64,000 bases of DNA, taken from contig NC_081412.1 of assembly GCF_030272615.1 (NCBI RefSeq), forward strand, positions 20,437,932 to 20,501,931, written 5' to 3'. Position numbers and translations under genes: made by a program. How positions within the stretch are numbered: position 1 is the first letter of the stretch; each line of letters opens with the position of its first letter. The notes beneath the pieces were generated by a model. That model saw nothing but the letters and a program-made list of their open reading frames with translations, did not search any database and was not told the DNA's origin. Origin of the DNA: Cryptomeria japonica (Eukaryota > Streptophyta > Pinopsida > Cupressales > Cupressaceae). Shown here piece after piece: positions 1-11,095 of the stretch.

Positions 1-515
1 AACCTTGATACTTCAAGTTTCAATGCTTGATTCTCATTATCCTTCAGAATTGCTTCATGATGTGCATAACCTAGTTGATCTGACAGATTTTGCTGAATTC
101 CAGTCAACCTTGTGATTTCATCATTTTTATCAGATACTAAGACTTCAAGTTATTGTTTCTCTCTTTGGAGATCTCTTACTTTATCCTCGGCTGTCCTTAA
201 TGCATCAATATTTTCAGTCATCTATGTGCTAAAATGTTCATGTTCTCTTTTCATTGCTTTTAGTTGATTAGCCAGTGCTTTGTTCTTTTCTCTCAATACT
301 CCAATCACTTCTTCAGTTTCTTCAAATATGCTGTTCTCAGATGATGTCTCAATTTGTTCCACTAACTCTTGAGAGTCCTACAAATCATCAGATAATCTTC
401 TTCTTACTTTTAGAGATTTTTGCATTTGCCTTTGCATGTCTGCAATCACTTGATTAGCATGATCTAGTTCTTCTTGCAGATACACAATCCTCCGAGATTG
501 TTTATAGCCTTCCAT
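1..515 (-). pseudogene. Copia-type gag fragment, coiled-coil rich
   Basis: On the minus strand a frame opens at an ATG at 515 (start MEGYKQSRR) and reads leftward through a heptad-like, Glu/Lys/Gln-rich stretch (ELDHANQVIADMQRQMQK). It meets a TAG at about 378 and continues in the same frame with more coiled-coil sequence (LREKNKALANQLKAMKRE) toward the window edge. It lies just inside an iMet-type primer site and an LTR, which is where gag should begin. Gag forms the particle of an LTR retrotransposon. The rest of the element lies outside the window on the left. The internal stop means it is decayed. The lineage inside Copia is not certain, because only the coiled-coil part is visible and no pol is present. 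Confidence 0.6.
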
Positions 516-563
516 TGATAAGATCTTTCTCTTTAGGTAGTTAAACCCTTTTCCAAGATTCAA

Positions 564-575
564 GCTCTGATACCA
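564..575 (-). promoter_or_regulatory. Primer-binding site, initiator tRNA-Met type
   Basis: The minus strand reads TGGTATCAGAGC here, the usual plant Copia primer site complementary to the 3' end of initiator tRNA-Met. It sits two bases inside the LTR end at 578, so this LTR is the 5' LTR of a minus-strand element. Confidence 0.85.
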
Positions 576-577
576 AT

Positions 578-1703
578 TGTTAGGCCCAATATGGAAATCT
601 AATGTACTGAGAGGGGAGGGGTGAATCAGTACTTCAAAACATTTCTTCAATAATAACTTTACTATTATGCATAAACCAAATAGTGCAGTAACATAATATA
701 AAGCTAAAAAAAATAGATAACAATCATACATGATTCACTCCATAACACATATATTTTGGTTATGCAGAAACTCTTGGTTAGAGAGAAAAACTGCGGTGGG
801 GATGGCATCCACAACTTCACTACTGCAATAATAAAGAGTGCTCAGTTAGAGCTACATGTTTAGCTATTTCTGATAGCTTACCCTGTTAGGAGTAACAAGA
901 TATATTAGATCTACCTTGCTAAAGGATTTTACAACACTTAAGCTAAATGTTGCACCTGGTTAGAGGCTTTACAATTTATAGACTTGATTAGAGTCTTTTA
1001 CCCTGTTAAAGGTTTATCTTACAACTTCAAAATATTACAATAAATCATTACAAATATCTGCAACTTTACATCTCGAATGTTATAGCAGATTCTATGTGCT
1101 CAGAATAGATTACCTTGCTTATAGCATACCTCAGTAACCCATATAGTAACTCAGTAAACCCTTCTATTTACTCTGTTCTTCGACTGTTCTCTGAAAACCT
1201 TCTCAGTGACCTCTGTGTCTCTGTAACAATCTTCTTACACTCATGCACACACCTTTTTTATTCTTAACTCATGCTGTATAAATAGATCTCTTATGTCAGT
1301 GATTCATTCATTGCTTCGATCTTACAAATATGTTTTATCAAATGAATAACCATGCAAGATATTTCATTGGTTAGATGACCTCAAAATCACACACAATCTT
1401 TAAGTGCAATTGCCAATGTGATAACGGTTAGATGTTCCTCGATCTTGTAACACGTTTTCATATGTATGTCTAGGTTCAATGAATCTGGTAACACGTTTCA
1501 CTCGGTGTATCATCTTTGCTGCTTGGTAGACATGAAATGATACTCGGTAGACAACTTGGTGTATACTACATTCTGAGACTACTTTCTTCAATAACCGACT
1601 AGACTGTGCATATCAACTAAATATCTCGGTAGAGATAACCGACTAGAGTATATAGAATAACTTTGACATGAAACTAATGGAAACTTGATAAGTAGTAACA
1701 ACA
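578..1703 (-). repeat. 5' LTR of the leftmost Copia-type element
   Basis: On the plus strand the segment begins TGTTAGG and ends TAACAACA, giving the TG...CA ends of an LTR of about 1.13 kb. The primer site lies immediately to the left. About 20 bases inside the end is a GAGGGGAGGGGTGAATCAGT block that recurs in the other LTRs of this window. The right end cuts into gypsy element A: sequence shared with element B resumes at about 1704 (TGTTGTAG). No coding potential was seen; short frames here are chance. Confidence 0.7.
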
Positions 1704-3320
1704 TGTTGTAGTCTAGGATTACCATAATTGATTACCTGTTGAGACCCGAAGATACTTGATCAGAAAGTATCTATTGATAGTCTAGGTGTGCGTGATTTGA
1801 TGTACCTGTGTAGACAGAGTAACTTGCTTTTCTTATAGGATGACCTAGGGTAACATAGGTTATGCAGCCCCTCTTTTTACAAATGGATGGTGATGAACGT
1901 GGCTTGATTGGTTTGATGGGACACAGTGTAGGGTATGTGATGTTGATAATTGAGATGGGGAGGGTGAGTGGAGGATTCAATGTTAGATAGAAGGTATGGA
2001 GGACCTAGGACTTATTCGTATTGAAGAGGATAAAAAAAATAGTATCCATTGTCATGACTATGTATGAATTATATGCAATGCTATGGATTTATGGATGGAT
2101 GGAATGCAATGGAATGCAATATATACAGATGAGGTGAAATTGTGATCCATGGCTTATTCATAGTGCTTAATTTTCATCATCGAGCATGGTAGTATCAATC
2201 TTAGACGAGGTACCCAAAACCAAGGTTGAGTGTTTCACCTGTAAGCAAACATTGCAGACAAGGAAAGTTCCCCTCCATTTTGGTTTATGTACAAATGGTC
2301 AAGGTATACATTTTAGTCAGTAAGCCATAGTGATCCATGACTGTATTTTTGCATAGGATCATGTATCATAGTGAACTTCTCATGTAGACACCATTAGTAT
2401 ATGCACCAGAACTTCATTGGAACAATATGCAGACAACAAAGAAAGAAAAAGATATCAGGAACTATCCCGGCTACTCTAGCCACTTGTGGATATCCTAGAG
2501 TAGTGTAGGAACCTGATATAAATAAACAAATAAAAAATCGACCAAGTACTTATCAGCCAAACAAAATTTTCTTGTCAAAGAAAATGTTACCATGTCTTGT
2601 TTGTGGGGAAGGATGCATCCTTGTGAATACGGTCATGTGCAGATGTTTTGATTGGTTGGTTGATTTGATAGGTGGTCATTGTTTGAGTAGCTCAAAATGT
2701 TGTTTTGTATGTTTTGTGATGTGTATGTATAAGGAATAATATACTTTGAAATTATTTTTTTATTGATGTTGATATTTTTGTCATGTTTTTGGATTTTTTG
2801 AATGTTGTGAATGTTTTTGGTATTATGTTTAGGACATTTTGCAAATGTTTTGGGGATTTTTGAATATTTTATGAATGTTTTTGGTATTATTTCTAGACAT
2901 TTTTTAATGAGAAACTCAATATATCACAAGAAATGGAGAATCCACTTCCATCAGTAGGTTAAGAACATTTCCCCCAGTTAGATGTCGCTATGAAAGCATG
3001 ACGCGGGACACATGAAGTAACAACCCTGATTGCAGATCAATAACAAGCCATGGTATAAATAATGCATGAATGGATGCAATGGATGTGATCGCAACAAGTC
3101 TAAAAGACAATGGAGCCATAGCCTTTACGAATGGCATCTGTTAACCAAGTTTTCACCACTGTACTTACCCAAGGCACCATCAGAGTGGTTTTCACCGTTT
3201 GGATGAATGATTTTTATTTACTATTTTGTTGATTTTTTTGTATTTTTGTATTTTGTTCAGGACTATTTTCTGAATGTTTTTGGTATTTTCTGATATTGGA
3301 GGAGCCTGATGCTCTGCATA
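1704..3320 (-). other. 3' noncoding region of gypsy element A
   Basis: This stretch lies between the integrase end and where the 3' LTR should be. It aligns by eye with 42181-43790 of element B. It is AT- and T-rich with repeated phrases such as TTTTTGGTATTATTT. No convincing coding frame was seen; the short minus frame at 1771-1980 has no recognizable domain. Confidence 0.6.
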
Positions 3321-3322
3321 GC

Positions 3323-3828
3323 TTATGTATGAAACCTTTTTAGATGCATGTTGTTCATCAGATCTTCTAGTGGTTCTCCTTTTGAATTTTCTAACTGATA
3401 TGCGCTAGACCCAAAGATGGCAGTGATGACATATGGACCTAGCCAATTGGATTCAAATTTGCCCTGGTGTTCTCTATTTGGTTGATTGCAAGGATTCTCC
3501 CTGAGAACAAGATATCCTACTTCAAATGTGCGAGGTTTGACTGGATGATTGTAGCTTAAGCTCATGCGCTACTAATAGGCTTTTAGGTGGTTGTAGGCAG
3601 CTTTTCGCTTTTCATCCAGTAGTTCCAAGTCTTGAAGATGTGAGACTCAGTATTCTTCATCATTGATTAAATTATGTAGGAGACTCGTAGAGATGGTAAT
3701 TCAACCTTAATAAGCAAGATGGATTCTGCTCAATAAACCAGTGAGTAGGGGGTTGTGCCTGTAGAGGTTTGAATGCTAGTTTGATATGCCCATAGTGTTG
3801 GACTCAAATGAATGTGCCAATCACGGTC
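3323..3828 (-). pseudogene. Integrase C-terminal part, gypsy A
   Basis: The minus strand gives NWLGPYVITAIFGSSAYQL, the GPY/F module found at the end of Ty3/gypsy integrases, preceded by a stretch ending VLRENPCNQPNREHQGKFE. Farther upstream, toward 3828, broken frames match the better preserved element B text (TPTGTTPYSLVYGAES), the end of the catalytic core. The coding potential stops at 3829, where a fragment of an inverted-repeat transposon begins. The DDE core and most of the zinc-binding HHCC domain are absent, so the protein could not integrate DNA. Confidence 0.8.
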
Positions 3829-4287
3829 GGGTAAAAGTACAAAGTTGTGTCACACTTTTATAAAAGAAATGGTCAATGCTGATTCAACTTTTTAAATTGA
3901 ATCAATAAAAAGTGAAATAAATGTTTTGAATTTTGAAATAATTTAAACTAATAAAATTTATATTCTTATGTCTATTTTATGCTTGTAATTTTAATAAAAA
4001 TTTAAAAAATTATTTGAATGTAGTTTTTTATAAAGTAAACACTATAATTTAGTTGTTGAAAAAATGTTGAAAATGAAGTTACACAAGCCACCACACTTTA
4101 TTTAGTAAATTTTACCTTTTTTCTTGATTTTTTCTTTTTATATTTATAACTTGAAACTTTAGTGCATGGATATACTTTTTACTATTTTTTATAAATACAT
4201 ATTTTTCAATAGATTTGAAAACTTCTGTGTGCTGAAATATAATGCTTTCCAATTCCCACCACCTTTTTTCTTAATTATTTATCCAAA
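3829..4287. repeat. Left part of an inverted-repeat DNA element
   Basis: The stretch begins GGGTAAAAGTACAAAG and matches the first ~460 bases of the 959-bp element at 20300-21258. It stops after TTATCCAAA, after which gypsy sequence resumes, so the right half and right terminal repeat are missing. The same truncated fragment occurs at the same place in element B. Confidence 0.8.
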
Positions 4288-4960
4288 GGAGAGTACCATC
4301 AAGACTTCGTCTCTATAGAGTTTCGACAATGATGGTGTATCTAGCAGTAGATAAAGGTTTTTCGTTGGTTGTTTGATTGGTTAGGGGGAAGTGTGTGGTC
4401 ACGTAGGTAAGTGAAAAACTCACCATATCATGGGGAGTCAAAACCGATAGGGCAACATATCATTTCAGATTCAGGGATATCATAAGTGGGGAGCTAAAGT
4501 TGTTCTACCAAGAACTCATAGCATGTTGAATTTTATGAAAGATCCAAAAGAGATGCAATTGTAGCCATTGTGTCGGCAGCTCAATTCTGATCTCTTGGTA
4601 CTTGCTCAAATGTGATAGCTGTAAATGATTCTTTGAAACTATCTACCATCCTTTTGTATGGCATGGGCTTATCATCCTTTGTTTGGTATTTATCAATGAC
4701 TTGTCGAATGACCAGATGTGAATCTCCATGTACTTGTAGCTCTTTTAGATTCCATTGTATGGCCAATCTGAGTCCTGTGATCAAGGCCTCATATTCTGCT
4801 ATATTATTTGTGCATGTGAAAGTGAGTCTGTAGGACTTTGGGATACTGTCACCTTGAGGTGTGATAAAAATAATACCTGCCCCTAAGCCATGTCTGGTGT
4901 ATGAGCCATCAAAATATAGCTTCTAGGGTGTGTAGTTGTGATCATGAAAATTTCTTCATC
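4288..4960 (-). pseudogene. Second (archaeal-type) RNase H and start of integrase, gypsy A
   Basis: The minus strand reads KLYFDGSYTRHGLGAG, then NNIAEYEALITGLRLAIQW, then VHGDSHLVIRQV, and finally FEQVPRDQN followed after a stop by AADTMA. These carry the acidic residues D, E, D and D expected for an RNase H fold. This type of RNase H after the connection region marks the plant Tat lineage. Downstream, toward 4288, broken frames give NNQRKTFIY and RNSIET, the usual start of the integrase zinc-binding region, which then ends at the transposon fragment. Several stops interrupt it. Confidence 0.8.
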
Positions 4961-5049
4961 TGAAAAGTTGGAAATAAGAGGATGGTCGCCTTTGAGTGGT
5001 GCATCAGCCAACCAATCTACAATAACCTGTCCCTTGATAGCTTTGTGGT

Positions 5050-5490
5050 CCACATACTCAATATCAAATTCACTTAGAATCATAACCCATTTGGCCAAGC
5101 GGCCTACCAATGCTACCTTGTTGAGTAGGTACTTGAGTGGATATATCTTGGCAATAAGTTATACTTTGTGCATTAACATGTAGTGCCTTAATTTGGTGGC
5201 TACCAAGATAACTGCTAGGCAAGCTCACTCAATAGGTGTGTAATTGATTTCATAGCCTACCAGTGTTCGAGAGATGTAGTAGACGACACATTCTTTTCCT
5301 TCCACATTATGTTGTGCAAGCAATACTCCTAATGTCGTGGTTGTAGTTGAAATGTATAACAATAGAGGTCTGCTTGGATCTGGTGGAATCAACAATGGTG
5401 TATTCATTAGGTAGTCTTTAAGAGTTTGGAATGCTTGCTGACATTTTGCATCCAATTAAAAGTGGATATTTTTGTGTAACAAATGGGTGA
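5050..5490 (-). pseudogene. Ty3-type RNase H / connection region, gypsy A
   Basis: The minus strand gives AFQTLKDYLMNTPLLIPPD, then LLLYISTTTTTLGVLLAQH and ECVVYYISRTLVGYE, the standard Ty3/gypsy RNase H start. After a broken stretch it continues with LAKWVMILSEFDIEYV and IKGQVIVDWLADAPL. The usual first catalytic D of this domain (in LYLAVSD-like sequence) appears replaced by STT, as in many Tat elements where this RNase H is degenerate. Compare the intact-looking second RNase H beside it. Confidence 0.8.
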
Positions 5491-5539
5491 AGGGATGACA
5501 TTTATTAGCCAATTCGGCGATGAACTGCTGAATGGATTG

Positions 5540-6440
5540 TAGTCGCCCTTGTAATGTCCTCAACTAACTAATATTTGTTGCAGGTGGCATGTCCATGATT
5601 GCCTTGACTTTCATAGGATCTACCTCAATTCCTTTACTTGAGACAATGTATCCTAAGAGCTTCCCAGAAGTTACTCCAAAGACACATTACTTTGGATTGA
5701 GACAGACGTGGTATTGTTCCAATTTGTTGAAGATTTTATCCAATACTGAAAGATGACCCTCTCTTGTTAATGATTTAGCTAGTAAATCATCCACATAATC
5801 TTCCATTATTGTGCACGCATCATGTCATGGAAGATGGTAGTCATGGCTCTTTGATATGTTCCCCCTGCATTCTTCAGACCTAATGACACTACATTCCAAC
5901 AATATGTTCCCCATGGACATGTGAAAGCAGTTTTGTGTTGATCCTGTGGAGCAATTTAATCTGGTTGTATCCTGAAAAGCCATCCATAAGATAAAGCATC
6001 ACATGACCTATTGTTAGATCGAACATCATGTCGCTGTTTGGTAAGGAAAAGTCATCTTTAGGACATGCTTTGTTTAAATCTTTGAAGTGCATACAGATAC
6101 AAATGCCCCCATTAGGTTTACCAATAGGTACAATATTGGAGATCCACTCTGCATAATCAATTGGTCTGATGAAACCAACATCCAAGAGCTTTTTAAGTTA
6201 CGCCTTGACAATAATGACAATCTGTGGGTGCATCTTTCTGAGCTTTTGTTTGACAGGTTTATCTCCTTCTGCTACAGTTAGGTGATGCATGACCAAATCT
6301 GGATATAATCCAGGCATGTCTGCATAAGACCATGCAAAGTTGATTTGGTGATTTTGGAAGAATTCCACAAATTTTGGTTGTTCTTCAGGAGTTAATAGAG
6401 ATGCCAAATGTATTTTGTGAGGAGTCTCAGGGGTCCCCAC
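5540..6440 (-). pseudogene. Reverse transcriptase, gypsy A
   Basis: Minus-strand frames give GFIRPIDYAEWISNIVPIGK and DLNKACPKDDFSLPN, then MDGFSGYNQIKLL, then EDYVDDLLAKSLTREGH at about 5760-5810, with GYIVSSKGI further on. These are the fingers, palm and catalytic YxDD motifs of Ty3/gypsy RT. FKDLNKACPKD is typical of plant Tat and Athila RT. The region is split across several frames by stops and single-base shifts, so it is not active. Element B carries the same domain at 46010-47010 in a similar state. Confidence 0.9.
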
Positions 6441-7391
6441 ATTGAATTATTTTGTTTCTTCTACTAGGATGGTTGATCTCTCCTGATTTTTACTAAAGGG
6501 GAGGATGTCAAACCTTTCATCCTCAGGCACCTTAGAGAGGTTTTCACCTTTGGATACACTATTTGTTTTTACTCTTTTGGGATCAAAAAGTGCCACCATG
6601 CAGTTTTCACTAGAAGATCCATGCTTTATTTTAATATTTTTATAGGTGAAAGGTTTGGTATCTACCCCAAAGTATGTTGCATTGTTAAGTTCAATGGAAA
6701 ACCCAGCTTTATGATCCCCGCTTGGTATGTTATCCTATAATTATAGAAATTCTATGTGTGCCTCATCATTTTGGAAATGGTCAAGGCATGGGGGATTTTG
6801 CTGGTTCCATTCAATGAGTTTGGGATGAATGATAGGCATTACTTCATCAATTAAGTTGAGTTCATAGGAGCCATCAGTGAGGGTTAATATGGAGGTGTGA
6901 AGTTCATCGATGGTACTCTCCTTGTCAAATTCAAGTGCAGGATTTGACATAGGGCCTCTGGAAGTTTCTTCTAGCTCAGGAAACCAAAAAGTTGTAATAC
7001 ATGCTTCTCCATAAATTGGTATATCCTTACGAGGTGCTAGAGGTGATGTTTCTTCCTCATCTAAAGTATTTAAATGCACTAAATCCCATTCACACTCATG
7101 AGAATCTATCTCAGAATCACTCTCTAGCATCTGATTAATGTACCAAGTTGGGATGTCTTTTGAATAGAATAGTGCATTAGTTGCTGGCTTATGTACTATT
7201 GGAGGTGGGCTTGTTGGTGTTGTTGGTCCTATTGGCACTGCTGGTGCGGTTATTGGTGTTGAAGGTATAGTCAAGGATTGCATCCTTGGAGTAATTGGTT
7301 GATACACAAGTTTGTTGGATTTTCCTTTGAATCGAAGCTTAGGAAGAGATTCTCTTTGAAAACGTACTCTAGTTTTATCTATTGGTTTCAA
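6441..7391 (-). pseudogene. Protease-RT linker of the gypsy A polyprotein
   Basis: An open stretch of 216 codons (6741-7391) with no catalytic motif I recognize. It is proline- and threonine-rich in the first third (TPRMQSLTIPSTPITAPAVP) and acidic later. It continues, after a stop, into the extension before RT (PEDERFDILPFSKNQE). It lies between the G-patch and the RT and is matched by 47536-48280 in element B. It is probably a spacer in the pol polyprotein. Confidence 0.6.
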
Positions 7392-7751
7392 CTCAGGTTG
7401 TAAGGGCTCTTTTCATCCTTGCTTGCAAGGTCCCAAAGCACTATGGCCATCATAGCCCATTTGTTTCATTATAGTGAAGCCTTTGCCATATTTGTCAGTG
7501 GGGAGCTTATCCTTCAGTCTTTCTTTCTTGAGAGGTTCTGTGTAGATCCATTCTACCACGCCTTCATCCATGGTTTTCTCCTCTTGACTTTTACCAGGGG
7601 TGAATTGTGCCAAAGTGCAAGTTCTTTTGGCCAGCGGTGATTGAAGTAAACCTTGGGGTTTGTCATGAGTCTTAGGGGATGTGAGTAACTGCCCTACACA
7701 AAATAATTGGCTAAGATTATATTCACCAGGACCCTCCTTAGCCATTTTCAT
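7360..7751 (-). pseudogene. G-patch domain inside the gypsy A polyprotein
   Basis: The frame at 7413-7751 ends with YGKGFTIMKQMGYDGHSALG followed by PCKQG, and the next codons after one stop read KEPLQPEL. This fits the glycine-rich G-patch pattern (G-x-G-...-MGY-x-G-x-x-LG-...-QG-...-P), a motif otherwise found in RNA-processing proteins and in the proteases of some retroviruses. It lies just after the protease, the position where G-patches occur in some retroelements. A stop inside the motif means it is decayed here. Confidence 0.7.
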
Positions 7752-7763
7752 TTTTAGTTTCTC

Positions 7764-8528
7764 CTATTTTGGTGTAGGGGTTGTTAAGCTAGAAAGAGAG
7801 GTTGGATTAACATACACTGAGGAAGGGATACCTTCCCTATTGTTAGGTACGATGATCTCTGGCTGATGGTGAGTATTATTACAATATGCAAATGGATTAG
7901 CATCACCGAGGATTGTAATTTCTACCCCATTATGTGGAAACTTGATACATTGGTGATAGGTGGATGGGATTTCTTGCATGGCATGTATCCTAGGTCTCCC
8001 TAACAAGAGATTGTATGGAAAAGGAAGGTCTAGAACCTAGAAAACTATATGCTTCACCACTGGTCCAACCCTTATGGGTAATATAACAGTTCCTCTGGAA
8101 GAACGTTCTACATCATCATATGCTTTGATGGTTATCTTCTTGTTGACATCCACTGATTCTACTGCATAACCCAATGTTGTGACTAACTGAAAGGTGCATA
8201 TGTTTAAACCGGCTCCATTGTCAATCAAGACTCGCTTGATTCTATGTTGGTTTATGAACCCTTCAATATGGAGGGAGGCATTATGGGGTTGTTGGAAGGA
8301 TGTGTTGTCACTTTCGGTAAAAGTGACACATGGTGATGACTTTAGACTACCAACCATGGCTTGAAACTGATTTGTGTTGAGGTTGGTGGGGACAGACGCT
8401 TCTTGGAGAGCTTGGTCCAAGAAATTTTTATGTGAGGGGGATAAGCATAAAATCTCTAATATGGAGATGATGGTTGGCGTCTTATCCAATTGTTGTAAAA
8501 GATTATATTGTTTGGGGAGGGGTTTCAT
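7764..8528 (-). pseudogene. Aspartic protease, gypsy A
   Basis: The minus strand reads RVLIDNGAGLNICTFQLV, which is the active-site loop with DNG in place of the usual DTG or DSG, and later YNLLLGRPRIHAMQEIPSTY, the C-terminal hydrophobic-GR motif of plant gypsy proteases. DNG is common in this plant group. A stop at about 8037-8039 splits the two halves. In element B the matching region (48578-49417) is one open frame of 279 codons. Confidence 0.85.
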
Positions 8529-10284
8529 TCATTGTGGTGCCACTCGAATAGTAATCTTGCTATGACGCGTAACAACATTGCATGTAGGATTTTGATCTTT
8601 TATGGTAAGAGTTGCAACTTGTTCATCTGAATCATAAAGGTTATTCATAGTATAATTGTATGCGGCTTGTATGTAATTGGTTGTGGTATGTGTGTTTCTC
8701 CCTAAGTTGGAATGACCCCTTTGATCAAGTGATGGAAGTGGATTATTGAACATTAAGTGGTCATCATTGGATGTTTTTGGGTCATGTCCTTCAATTTCAA
8801 TTTCTCCTCTATCAATAAGATCCTGAACAAAGATCTTTTAGCCAATGGCAATTGCTTGTTTTATGCCCTCTTCCTTGGTGAAATTCATAATGTTCGTGAT
8901 ATTGCCACCATGGAGGCTTGACTTGAGGCTCATAATTGGATGTTTTTGGTAACGTCACAAGATTGGAGGATATTAATTTTTGTAAGATCATTTCGATAGG
9001 TTCCCCTAAGTGCATATATATGTGTTTTGGTTTGTAGTTTTGTTGGTTTTGTTTTGGTTACTCTTGTTGTGTATTGCGACCTTGATTTTGTTGATTATTG
9101 AAGGTGTTGTTTTTGGGAGGGGGATTTTGTCCTGCAAACCTGACCACAGGTTGTGCATTTTTTACTTTTCTTGCATCCACTATCCCATCATTGACAACGT
9201 TCTTGTTTTTGTTCCAAAATTTTGGTTTGTCTCTATTATAGTGTGGATGAGAACCATCTTTATTTTCATTATAAATTTTGATAAGTCTCTTTTTGATGAG
9301 GGCTCTTTCACATTTGAGCCCTTGAGTTATCATTTCTTCAAAGTATATTGTGCCATTCATGTCCAAATGAAATTCCATTTCATAATTTAAGTTGGAAATG
9401 AAAATTTCCACTAATTCTTGCTCAGGTAGGTGAAGGGAGCATATTCTAGATAGTTGTCTCCACTATTGTAGGAAAGTTGAGAACAACTCCCCTAGTATTT
9501 GTTTTGTGTTGCACAAATCTCCCATGGTGACGTCATGTTCTATGTTGTGTGCATAATGAGCGATAAATTTTTGGACCAATTCTTCGAATGTTCTAATACC
9601 ACCTGGCAATCGTGAAAACCATTGTGTGGTTGTGCCTCCCACACTTTGAGGAAAGAGGCACATCAGATATGTGTCCTCATAAGCCACCTCTAAACAAGTT
9701 GAGTGAAATTATTGCAAATGGTCCCTAGGATCTCCTTTGTCTCTATATTTTTCAAATTTGGGTGTTTTGAACCCTCGTGGAAAAGGTGGCATAAGAATGT
9801 TCCTATCAAATGGATAGGGACAAATGTCATTAAGTGACAATCGATTTCTCTTCACACCACTGTTCAGTTGTTGGGAAAGATTTTCTACTTGTTGCCTCAC
9901 CATGTCTATTTCTGAAGCAGGAGGAGGAGATGGAGGATTCCCTTGATGATTAGGGTCATAGCGGTAGTATTATCTATATCCTCCACCATCGTGATGGCTA
10001 TGTTTCTTGTATGTTTGTTGTAATTATGTTGTATTGAAATTGGAGGGAAGTTTGGCACCCTCTTGAGAGAGTCTCAAGAAATGAGCATTGACATTGTTTC
10101 TAAGAATTTCATCAAAGAGTGTTGAATTTTGGATTATGTTGTGCTCTTTCTACATCTTCTTGAGTTGGAGTGTTGGGTCTTCCTCATTAGTGCCTCCTCC
10201 AAAGGCCTCATGAAAATCGTTGAGGTTTTCTTGCTCCTCTTCAATTTTTGGTTGTCGATTTCTCATTGTTCTTGTTTGAGCCAT
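8529..10284 (-). pseudogene. gag, gypsy A
   Basis: The start is taken as the ATG at 10284 (MAQTR...), the first in-frame methionine that is also present in element B. Minus frames then give FPRGFKTPKFEKYRDKGDP, LFPQSVGGTTTQWFSRLPGG and FEELVQKFIAHYAHNI, matching the plant retrotransposon gag domain, and EYHxxxGH-like sequence (YEFHQGRGHKTSNCHWLK) near the end, a variant zinc knuckle. Stops at about 9460, 9700 and 9010 break the frame. Element B keeps 219 of these codons open. Confidence 0.85.
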
Positions 10285-10720
10285 GGTTTTGAAAGTTGAT
10301 GTTGTAAAAATGACTATGAGGCTGTGATGAAATGTTTGATGGAAGACAAGTTTTGTGAAATGTTTGGTGGGAGATAGATCTCTAATACTGAAGGTTGGAT
10401 ATCAACAGAGTTCTTTGTGAATTACTTTTGTGTTTTTCAACAATTTGATGCGATGAGGTATAGAAAGGTTTAAGATGTGTTATAATCCAAGCTACCTACT
10501 AATGAGAAGATGCACTCATAAACTAGTTTTAACCTATCTAGAGTGTAGAAATTCCTCTTAGGATGGTTGATCCTAGATGTAGAGACACCCTAAGAAATGA
10601 TTTGTTGGTTTGTTTAAGAAATATCTGAAAGGACTAAGGACAAGACCTCTTTGTTTTGAGATTTGAGTGAATTTGTGATGTTTGGATGTGAAAGTGGGTA
10701 GAGTATGTATCTTAATAAAA

Positions 10721-11095
10721 TTATTCCGTTATGAAGGGGGTTTCTACTTCTTCCTCTCTTATAGGGGTTGGTGATTCCTCTCGAACTTTGTTGTATGTGA
10801 TACAAACTTTAGGAAAGAAAATAGGATTGATCTTGCCCCCTTTGTTCTTTCGATAATCAAAATCTCTATACTGAGTGAAAGCTCTATTGCTCAAAGGCTC
10901 TTTGTCAAATTTGTTGGATTTTCCCTGAAGGTATAAGCACATATGATGCAAGAATACTCTATGTGAGAGAAAGAGTTGTCTATTGATATAGAGAAATTTC
11001 CTTTTCTTGATAAGATCCTTTGAACCAAGTTGTCTCTTCTTTAACTTGCTCTTTTGATGAAGACTTCTTTTTCTCAAGGTATGAGTGATGGTCAT
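10721..11095 (-). pseudogene. Unidentified leader ORF, gypsy A
   Basis: An open frame of 124 codons, basic in its first half (LRKRSLHQKSKLKKRQL) and with a charged tail (REESPTPIREEEVETPF). I recognize no domain. It lies upstream of gag in the same orientation. Some Tat-lineage elements such as Ogre carry an extra ORF upstream of gag, so this could be a counterpart, but similarity to those proteins cannot be judged here. In element B the same frame is present but has a TAG within the LYL-GKSNKF segment. Confidence 0.35.

Noticed and set aside
9010-9390. Long plus-strand frame (126 codons) with membrane-like composition
   Set aside because: It is the complement of gag on the minus strand; the hydrophobic look comes from reverse reading of Asn/Lys/Gln-rich codons. 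The same holds for 49911-50279.
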